A stretch of 12,239 bases of DNA from the NCBI GenBank assembly GCA_902782705.1, contig CACZOL010000007.1, forward strand, positions 1 through 12,239, read 5' to 3'. Source of the stretch: an uncultured Selenomonadaceae bacterium. Lineage in GTDB: Bacteria > Bacillota > Negativicutes > Selenomonadales > Selenomonadaceae. A model generated the notes under the pieces. The model was not told where the DNA came from and searched no databases. It saw only the letters and a program-made list of their open reading frames with translations. Both the position numbers and the translations under genes were made by a program. Positions 5,519 to 12,058 of this stretch are shown piece by piece (position 1 is the stretch's first letter; the number at the start of each line of letters is the position of its first letter).

Positions 5519-7211
5519 GCGCGCCCTCCTTCAAATACGTTTCATGAAAATCGTTCTGCGAAACGGGCCGTCCGAACAAATAGCCCTGGATATAGTCCGC
5601 GCCGCAGCGGTTCGTCACAATCTCATAGACTTCGTTCTCTTCGACGCCCTCGATACAGGTGCGAATCCCGATGCTCCGACACAGCGTCACCGTATATTCG
5701 ACGAGCCGCGTGTCGAAATCGTTGTCGAGGATATTCTTGACAAACGCGCGGTCCACCTTCACGATGTCGCAGGAAAGATTTTTCAGATATGCCAGCGACG
5801 AATAGCCGGTGCCGAAATCGTCCATCGCGATCTGCACGCCCTGATCGCGGAATTCGTTGAACTGCTGATTGATAAACGTCCAATCGGAAACGATGGTGCT
5901 CTCCGTCAGCTCCAGCGTGATGGCTTTCGGCGGCACGCCGATCCGCTTGATTGCCTCCCGTACAAACGGAAAGAATGTCATATCCTTGATCTGCACCGAG
6001 GAAATATTGATGCTCATCTTGAAATCCGGCACGATGGCGCGCCATTTCTTGCAGGTGCGAAGCGCTTCCTCGACAATCCATTTGCCTACCGGCAGGATCA
6101 TCCTCGTCTCTTCCAGAATGGGAATGAATTCCATCGGAGAAACCATGCGTCCCTCGGGCTGTTTCCAGCGTAGCAGCGCTTCCGCTCCGATGAGCCGCTT
6201 GCTACGCGCCTCGATCTGCGGCTGGTAGAAGAGCTGAAATCCTTCGCAGCCTCTCTCGACGCTAATTTTCAATTTGTCGCGTATGGCGGTAGAGCGGATA
6301 TATCGACTGTACTGCTCATGCGTCAGAATCATGTTCTGGTTTTTCCCGCCGCGCTTGGCGAGCGTGAGCGCCGCTTCCGCATGCTTGAACAACTTATAAT
6401 ATTCCTTGCCGTCTTCGGGATACGCGACCGTGCCCGCGGACATCGTGCAGAAATACATCTTCCCGTCGATGGACTGCTGGCGCGCCATGCACGCCTGGAT
6501 CGCGCCGAAGACCTGCGTCACCTGCGCCGTCCGCGCTCCCGGCAGGATAATCCCGAATTCGTCGCTGTCGAGCTTGAACAGCATGGCCCCCGTGGGCAAA
6601 AGGTTTGTCAGCTGACGCGCCGTCATGCGAAGCACCGCGTCGCCAAAGGAACGATTGTACGACTCGTTGATCGTGCGGAAATTGTCGAGCCCAAGCAGCA
6701 TGATACGTCCGCCGATCCCCGTATGCGCGTAATCGTTCAGCACTTTCTTGATCGCCTGCTCGAAATGCGTTTTGTTCAGAAGACCGGTAATACCGTCCGC
6801 TTGACTCAGGTGATCCATGCGGCTCACGATGCCGCCCAAGAAATACGGTTTGCCCGACGCGTCCCGAAGCAGACGCCCCCGGCTTTTCAGCCAGACATAT
6901 TCGCCGTCCCGGTTTTTCGCACGGTAGGCTATATCGATCGAATCGCTGACGCCGCGTGTAAACACTGCGTCCACCATAGCGTCCATACGCGGACGGTCTT
7001 CCTCGTGAATCATCGACAGCCACGTCGTCTGGATATCCTCGCTCGAGGAACCTTCCAACCCGAAATCTCTCGCCCATTTCTTTGAAATCAGCGTCACGCG
7101 GGCCGTATAATCGGTAACGAAATAATACGCTTCACTGGACTCCTCGAGCACGTCGAAATAAAAGCGAATCCGCTCCAGCATCGGAGGCAACGCGTTTTTC
7201 TTTGGTTTCAT
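5505..7211 (-). CDS. PAS-GGDEF-EAL protein, probable c-di-GMP phosphodiesterase
   Basis: This soluble 568-residue protein has a PAS fold at about 20-132 (YYFVTDYTARVTLISKKW at its start, ending near YFLGGIVSRM), a GGDEF domain at about 133-300 and an EAL domain at about 308-560. The diguanylate cyclase signature is DSDEF (215-219) instead of GGDEF, and no RxxD inhibitory site precedes it. Cyclase activity is therefore unlikely; such domains often act as GTP-binding regulators. The EAL site looks intact: EALLRW (344-349), N402 in INIS, E434 in LELTES, DDFGTG (464-469), K485 in DIVKVD, E521 in EGVEE and QGYLFGRP (542-549). It should hydrolyse c-di-GMP under control of a signal sensed by PAS. 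It is the first gene of an operon with queF, which overlaps its end. Its start follows GGGAGAG. Confidence 0.95.
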   Translation of the reverse strand: MKPKKNALPPMLERIRFYFDVLEESSEAYYFVTDYTARVTLISKKWARDFGLEGSSSEDIQTTWLSMIHEEDRPRMDAMVDAVFTRGVSDSIDIAYRAKNRDGEYVWLKSRGRLLRDASGKPYFLGGIVSRMDHLSQADGITGLLNKTHFEQAIKKVLNDYAHTGIGGRIMLLGLDNFRTINESYNRSFGDAVLRMTARQLTNLLPTGAMLFKLDSDEFGIILPGARTAQVTQVFGAIQACMARQQSIDGKMYFCTMSAGTVAYPEDGKEYYKLFKHAEAALTLAKRGGKNQNMILTHEQYSRYIRSTAIRDKLKISVERGCEGFQLFYQPQIEARSKRLIGAEALLRWKQPEGRMVSPMEFIPILEETRMILPVGKWIVEEALRTCKKWRAIVPDFKMSINISSVQIKDMTFFPFVREAIKRIGVPPKAITLELTESTIVSDWTFINQQFNEFRDQGVQIAMDDFGTGYSSLAYLKNLSCDIVKVDRAFVKNILDNDFDTRLVEYTVTLCRSIGIRTCIEGVEENEVYEIVTNRCGADYIQGYLFGRPVSQNDFHETYLKEGAHDAG

Positions 7212-7284
7212 ACCGTATCTCTCCCATATCCGTCCATGAAAACAAGACGCATGACAATCCCTTGCATGTCTATACGATATCTAA

Positions 7285-7293
7285 ATTATAGCA
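7285..7293 (-). promoter_or_regulatory. Extended -10 promoter of the EAL-queF-nitroreductase operon
   Basis: On the minus strand TGC-TATAAT gives a perfect -10 hexamer (7285-7290) with an extended TGn. The hexamer 17 bp upstream is a poor -35. The promoter lies just downstream of the murA-transferase terminator and about 75 bp before the start of the PAS-GGDEF-EAL gene, so this operon has its own transcription start. Confidence 0.65.
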
Positions 7294-7316
7294 TAAAATC
7301 TCTCGCTATGGCGACG

Positions 7317-7346
7317 AAAAAAAAGAGGGCGCCGCCCTCTTTTTTT
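7317..7346 (-). terminator. Symmetric terminator after the ArnT-like gene
   Basis: GAGGGC-gcc-GCCCTC (7325-7339) has eight A residues on one side and seven T residues on the other. On the minus strand it ends the murA-transferase operon 5 nt after the stop codon and is followed by eight U residues. The symmetry would let it also act on plus-strand transcripts, although no plus-strand gene precedes it. Confidence 0.88.
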
Positions 7347-7351
7347 GAACC

Positions 7352-8800
7352 TTATTTTCCGTCCCGACGGAACACGCGGCACTTCGCGAACGTCGCAACC
7401 TCCGTCCATTCCTCCGTCTTAATTTTATTGTCGAAATACCAATTCCATTTTCGGCCGACAATCAGATAGACGGTGCGGTCACGCGGAATATCTTCCCTTG
7501 CCCAGTACGGCCAGACGTTCTTGCTGTTCCACGTCTTCCCGTCCGGACGCGCCGCCTCGATTTCCTTCTTGTCCGACACTTGATAAATGTCGAGCCCGCT
7601 GTAATAAACCCGCGATACTTTGTAATCGTCGCAGCTCAGCACGAGATCGCCCGGCCGGACGTTCTCCGTCAAGAACGCCGCGACGTCTTTGCCCGACGAG
7701 CCTTTATGATTGATGACCGGTATCAGGCCCAAGAACGTCACCAAGACCAAGAGCGCCACCGCGAATATCAGTGTACGCCGTACGACCTTTTCCTTGTCCC
7801 GCAGGAAGCGCGCCGACATAATCGCGATCGGCAAGAGTGCCGGAAGCGTGTACGTCGTGTACTTGGTCGCCATCATCTGATAAAACACGTTGATCGTGAG
7901 CGCCCAGATCATCAGGAACGTTTCCTTCTGATCGAATCGCGGCCATCGACGCTCTCGGACGAGCCGGCACACCGCCGGAGGCAGCGTCACAAAGGCCCAC
8001 GGGAAGAAAATAATGAAGAACAATACGGAATAGTACCACCAGACGTCCCACATCGGGTGCTCCGAGACCGTCGCCCTAAGCACGTTGTGAACGCCGAGGA
8101 ACGTGTCGACAAATTCCGAGCCGTGCGCAAAATACATCGGCACATACCATGCCGCGACCACTGCAAAAAAGATGACGAAGCCCAGCGGCTTCATGCGCGG
8201 TATTTCCGCGAAATCGCGCTGCGCGCAAATGAACAGCGTCACGACAAGCCCAGGAAGCAAAATGCCGATGGGGCCTTTCGTAAGCACCGCCAGCCCTGCA
8301 AAGAAATAGCAGAGATAATACAGGTTCTTGTTCTTTCCTGTATAGGCGATGTAAAAAAAGACGAGCACCGCGTCGAAAAATACGAACAGCGTCGCGTCCG
8401 TGATGACCGCTTTGGAAACCACCCAATAGCCCAGCGAAGTCGCGAGAATGATGCCCGAGAGCAGCGCCGTCCGCGCGTCATACAGGCGCCGCGCAAAAAA
8501 ATAGGTGAGCCAGAGGCCGATGACGCCGAAAACCGACGAAAAAAAACGCGCGGCGAAATCCGTCACGCCAAAAACCTTGAACGCCGCAATCAATTCCCAA
8601 TAGAAGAACGCGGGCTTGTCGTACCAATAATTGCCAAAAATGCGCGGCGACATATAGTCGCCCGAAAACAGCATTTCTTTCGCGGTCTGTGTGTAGTTCG
8701 ACTCCACGGGATCGGTCACCGGGATGTGCCCGTTCGCCAAGAGGAAAAGCGCCGCCCCGAGCAGCGTCAATATGATGAGGTTCCGTTTATCTTGATCCAT
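7352..8800 (-). CDS. ArnT/PMT-family membrane glycosyltransferase
   Basis: This 482-residue polytopic protein belongs to the GT-C superfamily (GT39/GT83 type), which moves a sugar from a polyprenyl-phosphate donor to an acceptor on the outer face of the cytoplasmic membrane. The first periplasmic loop carries the family pattern TDPVESNY (29-36), AKEMLFSGDYMSPRIFGNYWYDKP (40-63), then FFYW (65-68). Others visible are ITDATLF (133-139), LTKGPIGILLPGL (173-185) and ATKYTTYTLPALLP (311-324). Roughly ten membrane helices lie between 7 and 360, followed by a soluble C-terminal domain (about 362-482). The acceptor is unknown; ArnT relatives in diderms modify lipid A, others modify proteins or polymers. 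It starts 9 nt after the murA stop, with AGGGGG as ribosome binding site, so both are one operon; a strong terminator follows. Confidence 0.92.
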   Translation of the reverse strand: MDQDKRNLIILTLLGAALFLLANGHIPVTDPVESNYTQTAKEMLFSGDYMSPRIFGNYWYDKPAFFYWELIAAFKVFGVTDFAARFFSSVFGVIGLWLTYFFARRLYDARTALLSGIILATSLGYWVVSKAVITDATLFVFFDAVLVFFYIAYTGKNKNLYYLCYFFAGLAVLTKGPIGILLPGLVVTLFICAQRDFAEIPRMKPLGFVIFFAVVAAWYVPMYFAHGSEFVDTFLGVHNVLRATVSEHPMWDVWWYYSVLFFIIFFPWAFVTLPPAVCRLVRERRWPRFDQKETFLMIWALTINVFYQMMATKYTTYTLPALLPIAIMSARFLRDKEKVVRRTLIFAVALLVLVTFLGLIPVINHKGSSGKDVAAFLTENVRPGDLVLSCDDYKVSRVYYSGLDIYQVSDKKEIEAARPDGKTWNSKNVWPYWAREDIPRDRTVYLIVGRKWNWYFDNKIKTEEWTEVATFAKCRVFRRDGK

Positions 8801-8809
8801 CGCTGCCCC

Positions 8810-10075
8810 CTAGTTGTCCACGCGGCGAATATCCGCGCCAAGAGCAACGAGCTTTTGCACCAGATGATCGTATCCGCGGTCGATATGATGAATATAGCCG
8901 ATCTGCGTCTCGCCTTCCGCGACGAGTCCCGCGAGCACCATAGCCGCGCCCGCGCGCAAATCTGTCGCCTTGACCTGACAGCCGGTCAGACGCGGAACGC
9001 CTTCGACAACGGACGTACGACCGTCGATCTTGATATTCGCGCCCATGCGTTTCAGCTCGTCCACATGCATGAAACGATTCTCGAAAACCGTCTCCGTCAC
9101 CATGCCCGTCCCTTCCGAAACCGCAAGCATCGCCATGAACTGCGCCTGCATATCGGTGGGGAAACCCGGATACGGCATCGTCTTGATGTCCACCGCTTTT
9201 GTCGGCGCTGTGCAATAAACGCGCACACCGTCAACGTCTTCCTCGATGGAAACGCCTGCTTCCTTCAGCTTCGCGATTACCGGCTTCAGATGTTCGCTGA
9301 TCGCGTTCTCGATATAGACGTCGCCTTTCGTCATGGCTGCGGCGACCATATAGGTTCCCGCCTCGATACGATCGGGAATGACCGTGTACGTCGCACCCTT
9401 GAGTTTCGGCACGCCCTCGATCTTTATGACGTTCGTCCCCGCGCCGCGAATCTTCGCGCCCATCACGTTCAGGAAATTCGCAAGGTCGATGATCTCCGGC
9501 TCCTGGGCCGGATTTTCAAGCACCGTCTGCCCTTCCGCCATCGACGCCGCCATCAGGATATTCTCCGTCGCACCGACGCTCGGAAAGTCGAGATAAATAC
9601 GCGCGCCCTTGAGTCCGCCCGGCGCGTTTGCGTCAATGAATCCATGACCGATCTCGATCTCAGCGCCCAGCGCCTCAAAGCCTTTCAAATGAAGATCGAT
9701 GGGGCGCGTGCCGATCGCGCAGCCGCCCGGGAGCGAAATCTTCGCGCGCCCGCAGCGCGCCAAGAGCGGTCCCATAATCAAAAACGAAGCGCGCATTTTT
9801 CGCACCAGATCGTATGGGGCTTCCCATGACACGATCTTACTGCTGTCCACGTTGAACTGATGCTCGTCCGCGTCATACGCCGCATCGACGCCCAGCTCCC
9901 GCAAAACTTCCGCAATCGTATATACATCGTCAAGCATCGGTACTTCGTCGAGTCGGCTCGGCCCGTCCTGTCCCAGAAGCGTCGCGGCAATAATCGGCAG
10001 CACCGCATTTTTCGCGCCGCTGATTTTCACGCGGCCCGAAAGGCTGCGCCCGCCGTTTATGACCAGTTTCTCCAT
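8810..10075 (-). CDS. murA: UDP-N-acetylglucosamine 1-carboxyvinyltransferase (MurA)
   Basis: MurA transfers enolpyruvate from PEP to UDP-GlcNAc, the first committed step of peptidoglycan synthesis in the cytoplasm. From the ATG at 10073-10075 the protein has 421 residues, the usual size, and begins with the family opening MEKLVINGGRSLSGRVKISGAKNA, with K22 and N23 in place. The catalytic cysteine C119 lies in PGGCAIGTRP, so a fosfomycin-sensitive enzyme is expected. Other conserved points are D308 in FPTDMQAQ and R400 in DRGYDHL. An upstream TTG at 10163-10165 would add 30 residues unlike the family and is rejected. GGAGGG lies 12 nt before the ATG, a rather long spacing. Firmicutes often carry two murA paralogues; which this is cannot be told. 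It forms an operon with the ArnT-like gene and has a long leader holding DnaA boxes. Confidence 0.97.
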   Translation of the reverse strand: MEKLVINGGRSLSGRVKISGAKNAVLPIIAATLLGQDGPSRLDEVPMLDDVYTIAEVLRELGVDAAYDADEHQFNVDSSKIVSWEAPYDLVRKMRASFLIMGPLLARCGRAKISLPGGCAIGTRPIDLHLKGFEALGAEIEIGHGFIDANAPGGLKGARIYLDFPSVGATENILMAASMAEGQTVLENPAQEPEIIDLANFLNVMGAKIRGAGTNVIKIEGVPKLKGATYTVIPDRIEAGTYMVAAAMTKGDVYIENAISEHLKPVIAKLKEAGVSIEEDVDGVRVYCTAPTKAVDIKTMPYPGFPTDMQAQFMAMLAVSEGTGMVTETVFENRFMHVDELKRMGANIKIDGRTSVVEGVPRLTGCQVKATDLRAGAAMVLAGLVAEGETQIGYIHHIDRGYDHLVQKLVALGADIRRVDN

Positions 10076-10177
10076 AAAAAGAATGTTCCCTCCAAAAGCT
10101 TGTCCGAATTTCCACAAGCATTGTTTCGTAAAAATTGTCCACCGCTTAAGACTCGTTTTCAGCAACTACCCACAAAC

Positions 10178-10186
10178 TTATCCACA
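10178..10186 (+). promoter_or_regulatory. Perfect DnaA box (TTATCCACA)
   Basis: Exact match to the high-affinity DnaA box. It lies 92 bp outside the murA start codon, inside the predicted murA leader. Confidence 0.7.
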
Positions 10187-10200
10187 ATATACACATTATT

Positions 10201-10209
10201 TTATCCACA
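10201..10209 (+). promoter_or_regulatory. Perfect DnaA box (TTATCCACA)
   Basis: Exact match to the high-affinity DnaA box, 23 bp centre to centre from the other perfect copy and in the same orientation. It lies about 20 bp downstream of the predicted murA transcription start. Confidence 0.7.
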
Positions 10210-10234
10210 GAAGTTGCCTTTTACATTGTCTTTT

Positions 10235-10263
10235 AGTGTACCATTTGCGGCGCGTCATGGCAA
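10235..10263 (-). promoter_or_regulatory. Promoter of the murA-transferase operon
   Basis: On the minus strand TTGCCA (10258-10263; five of six consensus positions) is followed by a 17-bp spacer and TACACT (10235-10240), with an extended TGG directly before it. The start point would be near 10228, giving a leader of about 150 nt that runs through all the DnaA-box-like sites. Confidence 0.65.
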
Positions 10264-10296
10264 GAGGCGCGGGCAAAAAAAGCACAAAGAAAAGCG

Positions 10297-10324
10297 TCCT
10301 GCCGCCGCGCGTCTTTTGGCAGGA
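10297..10324. other. GC-rich hairpin between the divergent promoters
   Basis: TCCTGCC (10297-10303) and GGCAGGA (10318-10324) form a perfect 7-bp stem with a 14-nt loop. Read on the minus strand it is followed by CGCTTTTCTTTGTGCTTTTTTT, a terminator-like U-rich tail. No minus-strand gene ends here, so it may insulate murA from upstream antisense transcription, or be chance. Confidence 0.3.
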
Positions 10325-10328
10325 AATA

Positions 10329-10357
10329 TTGCCGCAACGGCGAATACTCCATAAATA
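10329..10357 (+). promoter_or_regulatory. Weak candidate promoter of the MFS/spermidine-synthase-like gene
   Basis: TTGCCG (10329-10334) is separated by 17 bp from TAAATA (10352-10357). The -35 is fair but the -10 matches only three consensus positions. It is the best-spaced pair I found ahead of the plus-strand gene. Confidence 0.3.
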
Positions 10358-10388
10358 GAACGGCGACAAGATAAGGACGTGATAAAAA

Positions 10389-11996
10389 ATGAGTTTTTTG
10401 TCCGCCTCGAACGGGCGGAGTCCTATATTGAAAAATAAATCGTACCTTTACGCGACGGCTTTCTTCTCCGGTATGTCCGTCATGGCCGTCGAGATTGGCG
10501 CGAGCCGTCTTTTAGCTCCGTATTTCAGCGCTTCCCAGATTGTCTGGACCATCATCATCGGCACGATCATGATTGCCCTCGCCCTCGGCAACGTCTGGGG
10601 CGGCCGCCTCGCCGACCGCGATCCGGATCCGGCGCGGCTCTATCGCCGTCTGATTGTTGCCGCCCTTTGGATTGCCGCGATTCCCGTACTGGGAAAATAC
10701 GTCGTCGCGCTGATTTCCGGCCTCCTGATCGTCGCGATCGAGACGAACCTTCTCGTCACGGCGGCATTTGTCTCCTGCATCGCGATTTTCGTCTTCCCGT
10801 TGTTCCTGCTCGGCACAGTCACGCCTTGCCTCGTCAAGTACACGACGGAAAGCCTCGACGAGAGCGGACGCGTCGTCGGGCGCATCGGCGCGGCGGGCAC
10901 TACGGGAAGCATCATCGGCACGTTTCTGCCGACCTTCGTGACGATTCCCGCGGCAGGCACGGCAGCGACATTTCTCGTCTTCGCGGGCATCTTGCTTGCG
11001 CTCGGCCTCATTTACTTTTGGTACGAAGGAACGCATCGGCGGTTTTGCACGCTGGCGGTTCTCGCTTTTCTCGTCTGCGCCCTTCTCGGCAGGGAAAGCC
11101 GCTTCGCCTTTTGGGAAACGGCGCTCGCCTACGAAGGGGAATCGATCTACAACTATCTGCAGGTCAAGGATGACGAAAACACCACGATTTTCTCGACAAA
11201 CGTGATGTTCGGCGTCCAGTCGAAACGCGTCAAAGACGGCTCCCTGTCGGGCATGTATTTCGATTACGCGTTGGCGGCTCCCGCCGTCACGGGCGGCGGC
11301 GACGTCCTAGTGCTCGGCATGGGCACGGGCACGTTCGCCGAGGAATGCCGCCGTTATTTCCCATCGTCGCGGATCACGGGCGTGGAGATCGACGAGAAAA
11401 TCATCACGCTTTCCCGCAAATATTTCGAGCTGCCCGAAGAAATCCCCGTCGTCGCCTATGACGGACGTGCATATCTGCAAATGGACGAAAAACGCTACGA
11501 TGTAATCATGGTGGACGCGTTTCGCGACATCACGATCCCGTTTCAAATGAGTTCGGTGGAGTTTTTTCAGCTCGTGAAGAATCACCTCGCCCCCGGCGGC
11601 GTCATGAGCGTGAACCTCAATATGAAAGCCAGCGGCGCGGGCAACATCAACGAGCGGCTGATCGACACCATCGCCGCCGTATTCCCCGCCCTCCGCATCG
11701 TCGAAGTGACGGGCGATACAAACCTCGCGCTCTTCGCCGCGGCAGACGAGACCACGTTGGAAAGATTGCCCCAAGCTGCAAAAAAACTGCCGGACAAAGA
11801 CCTCTCCGCGCTCATGCAGCATATTGGAGACGTCTGGCAGTCCCCGCCCCGGGGCGGAAAAATCTTGACCGACGACCACGCGCCGGTAGAACTGCTCGGC
11901 ATGAAAGCCATCGACGCCATTATCCAAAAAGAGCTTCAATATTACAAGAATGTTTACCGGCGCGAAGGATTCGACGGATTAAGGAAAGCGTTATAG
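10389..11996 (+). CDS. Fused MFS/spermidine-synthase-like membrane protein
   Basis: This 535-residue protein joins an integral membrane half to a methyltransferase-like half. Residues about 18-235 hold roughly seven hydrophobic segments; the start, SYLYATAFFSGMSVMAVEIGASRLLAPYFSAS, is characteristic of fused MFS/spermidine synthase proteins. Residues about 250-510 have the Rossmann fold of polyamine aminopropyltransferases: VLVLGMGTGTFAEE (306-319) for nucleotide binding, GVEID (331-335), YDGR (357-360), YDVIMVDAFRD (370-380) and the closing LTDDHAPVE (493-501). The glycine loop and catalytic DAFRD region differ from true SpeE, so spermidine synthesis should not be assumed. No speA, speB, speD or other polyamine gene is nearby. 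The ATG follows AAGGA at a longish spacing. The gene is divergent from murA and ends at a hairpin shared with the convergent symporter gene. Confidence 0.92.
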   Translation: MSFLSASNGRSPILKNKSYLYATAFFSGMSVMAVEIGASRLLAPYFSASQIVWTIIIGTIMIALALGNVWGGRLADRDPDPARLYRRLIVAALWIAAIPVLGKYVVALISGLLIVAIETNLLVTAAFVSCIAIFVFPLFLLGTVTPCLVKYTTESLDESGRVVGRIGAAGTTGSIIGTFLPTFVTIPAAGTAATFLVFAGILLALGLIYFWYEGTHRRFCTLAVLAFLVCALLGRESRFAFWETALAYEGESIYNYLQVKDDENTTIFSTNVMFGVQSKRVKDGSLSGMYFDYALAAPAVTGGGDVLVLGMGTGTFAEECRRYFPSSRITGVEIDEKIITLSRKYFELPEEIPVVAYDGRAYLQMDEKRYDVIMVDAFRDITIPFQMSSVEFFQLVKNHLAPGGVMSVNLNMKASGAGNINERLIDTIAAVFPALRIVEVTGDTNLALFAAADETTLERLPQAAKKLPDKDLSALMQHIGDVWQSPPRGGKILTDDHAPVELLGMKAIDAIIQKELQYYKNVYRREGFDGLRKAL

Positions 11997-11998
11997 TG

Positions 11999-12040
11999 AA
12001 GAAGAGCGGCTTCCGCGATGATGCGAAAGCCGCTCTTCTT
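11999..12040. terminator. Shared hairpin between convergent genes
   Basis: A 14-bp perfect stem, 11999-12012 (AAGAAGAGCGGCTT) with 12027-12040, encloses a loop holding a further CGC/GCG pairing. It begins 2 nt after the plus-strand stop and lies 18 nt beyond the minus-strand symporter stop. Neither side has a clean U-run (TTGTGTCCTGTTATTTT on plus, TTCACTATAAC on minus). A bidirectional terminator is likely from its position and strength. Confidence 0.7.
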
Positions 12041-12058
12041 GTGTCCTGTTATTTTCCC

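Larger units (their letters stand above)
10108..10209 (+). promoter_or_regulatory. Cluster of DnaA-box-like 9-mers in the murA leader
   Basis: Two perfect DnaA boxes (TTATCCACA at 10178-10186 and 10201-10209) are accompanied by three copies with two mismatches: ATTTCCACA (10108-10116), TTGTCCACC (10135-10143) and CTACCCACA (10166-10174). All five point the same way. The surrounding sequence is AT-rich compared with the rest of the window. They lie between the murA promoter and start codon, so bound DnaA could block murA transcription; DnaA titration or an origin-like role is also possible. dnaA and dnaN are not in the window. Confidence 0.6.
10076..10388. other. Divergent intergenic region with DnaA boxes and murA promoter
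   Basis: These 313 bases hold no convincing gene. From the murA side they contain the murA leader with five DnaA-box-like 9-mers (10108-10209), the murA promoter (10235-10263), a GC-rich hairpin (10297-10324), a weak candidate promoter for the plus-strand gene (10329-10357), and AAGGA ahead of its ATG. A 33-codon basic reading frame (10257-10358, +) lacks a ribosome binding site and overlaps the murA promoter, so I do not call it. Confidence 0.8.

Noticed and set aside
7580..9829. Plus-strand open frame of 749 codons antisense to the ArnT-like gene and murA
   Set aside because: It is a shadow frame. The product is extremely rich in Arg and His with no recognisable domain, has no good ribosome binding site, and lies opposite two clear family members. 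GC-rich third positions of the real genes keep stops out of this frame.
10076..10165. Upstream TTG start for murA adding 30 residues
   Set aside because: The extra residues do not resemble MurA, which begins with M-x-K-L-x-I-x-G-G. The ATG at 10073-10075 gives the normal length and has GGAGGG upstream.
10257..10358. Possible 33-residue basic small protein ahead of the MFS/spermidine-synthase-like gene
   Set aside because: No ribosome binding site, overlaps the murA -35 element, and no sign of coding selection can be judged from one sequence.
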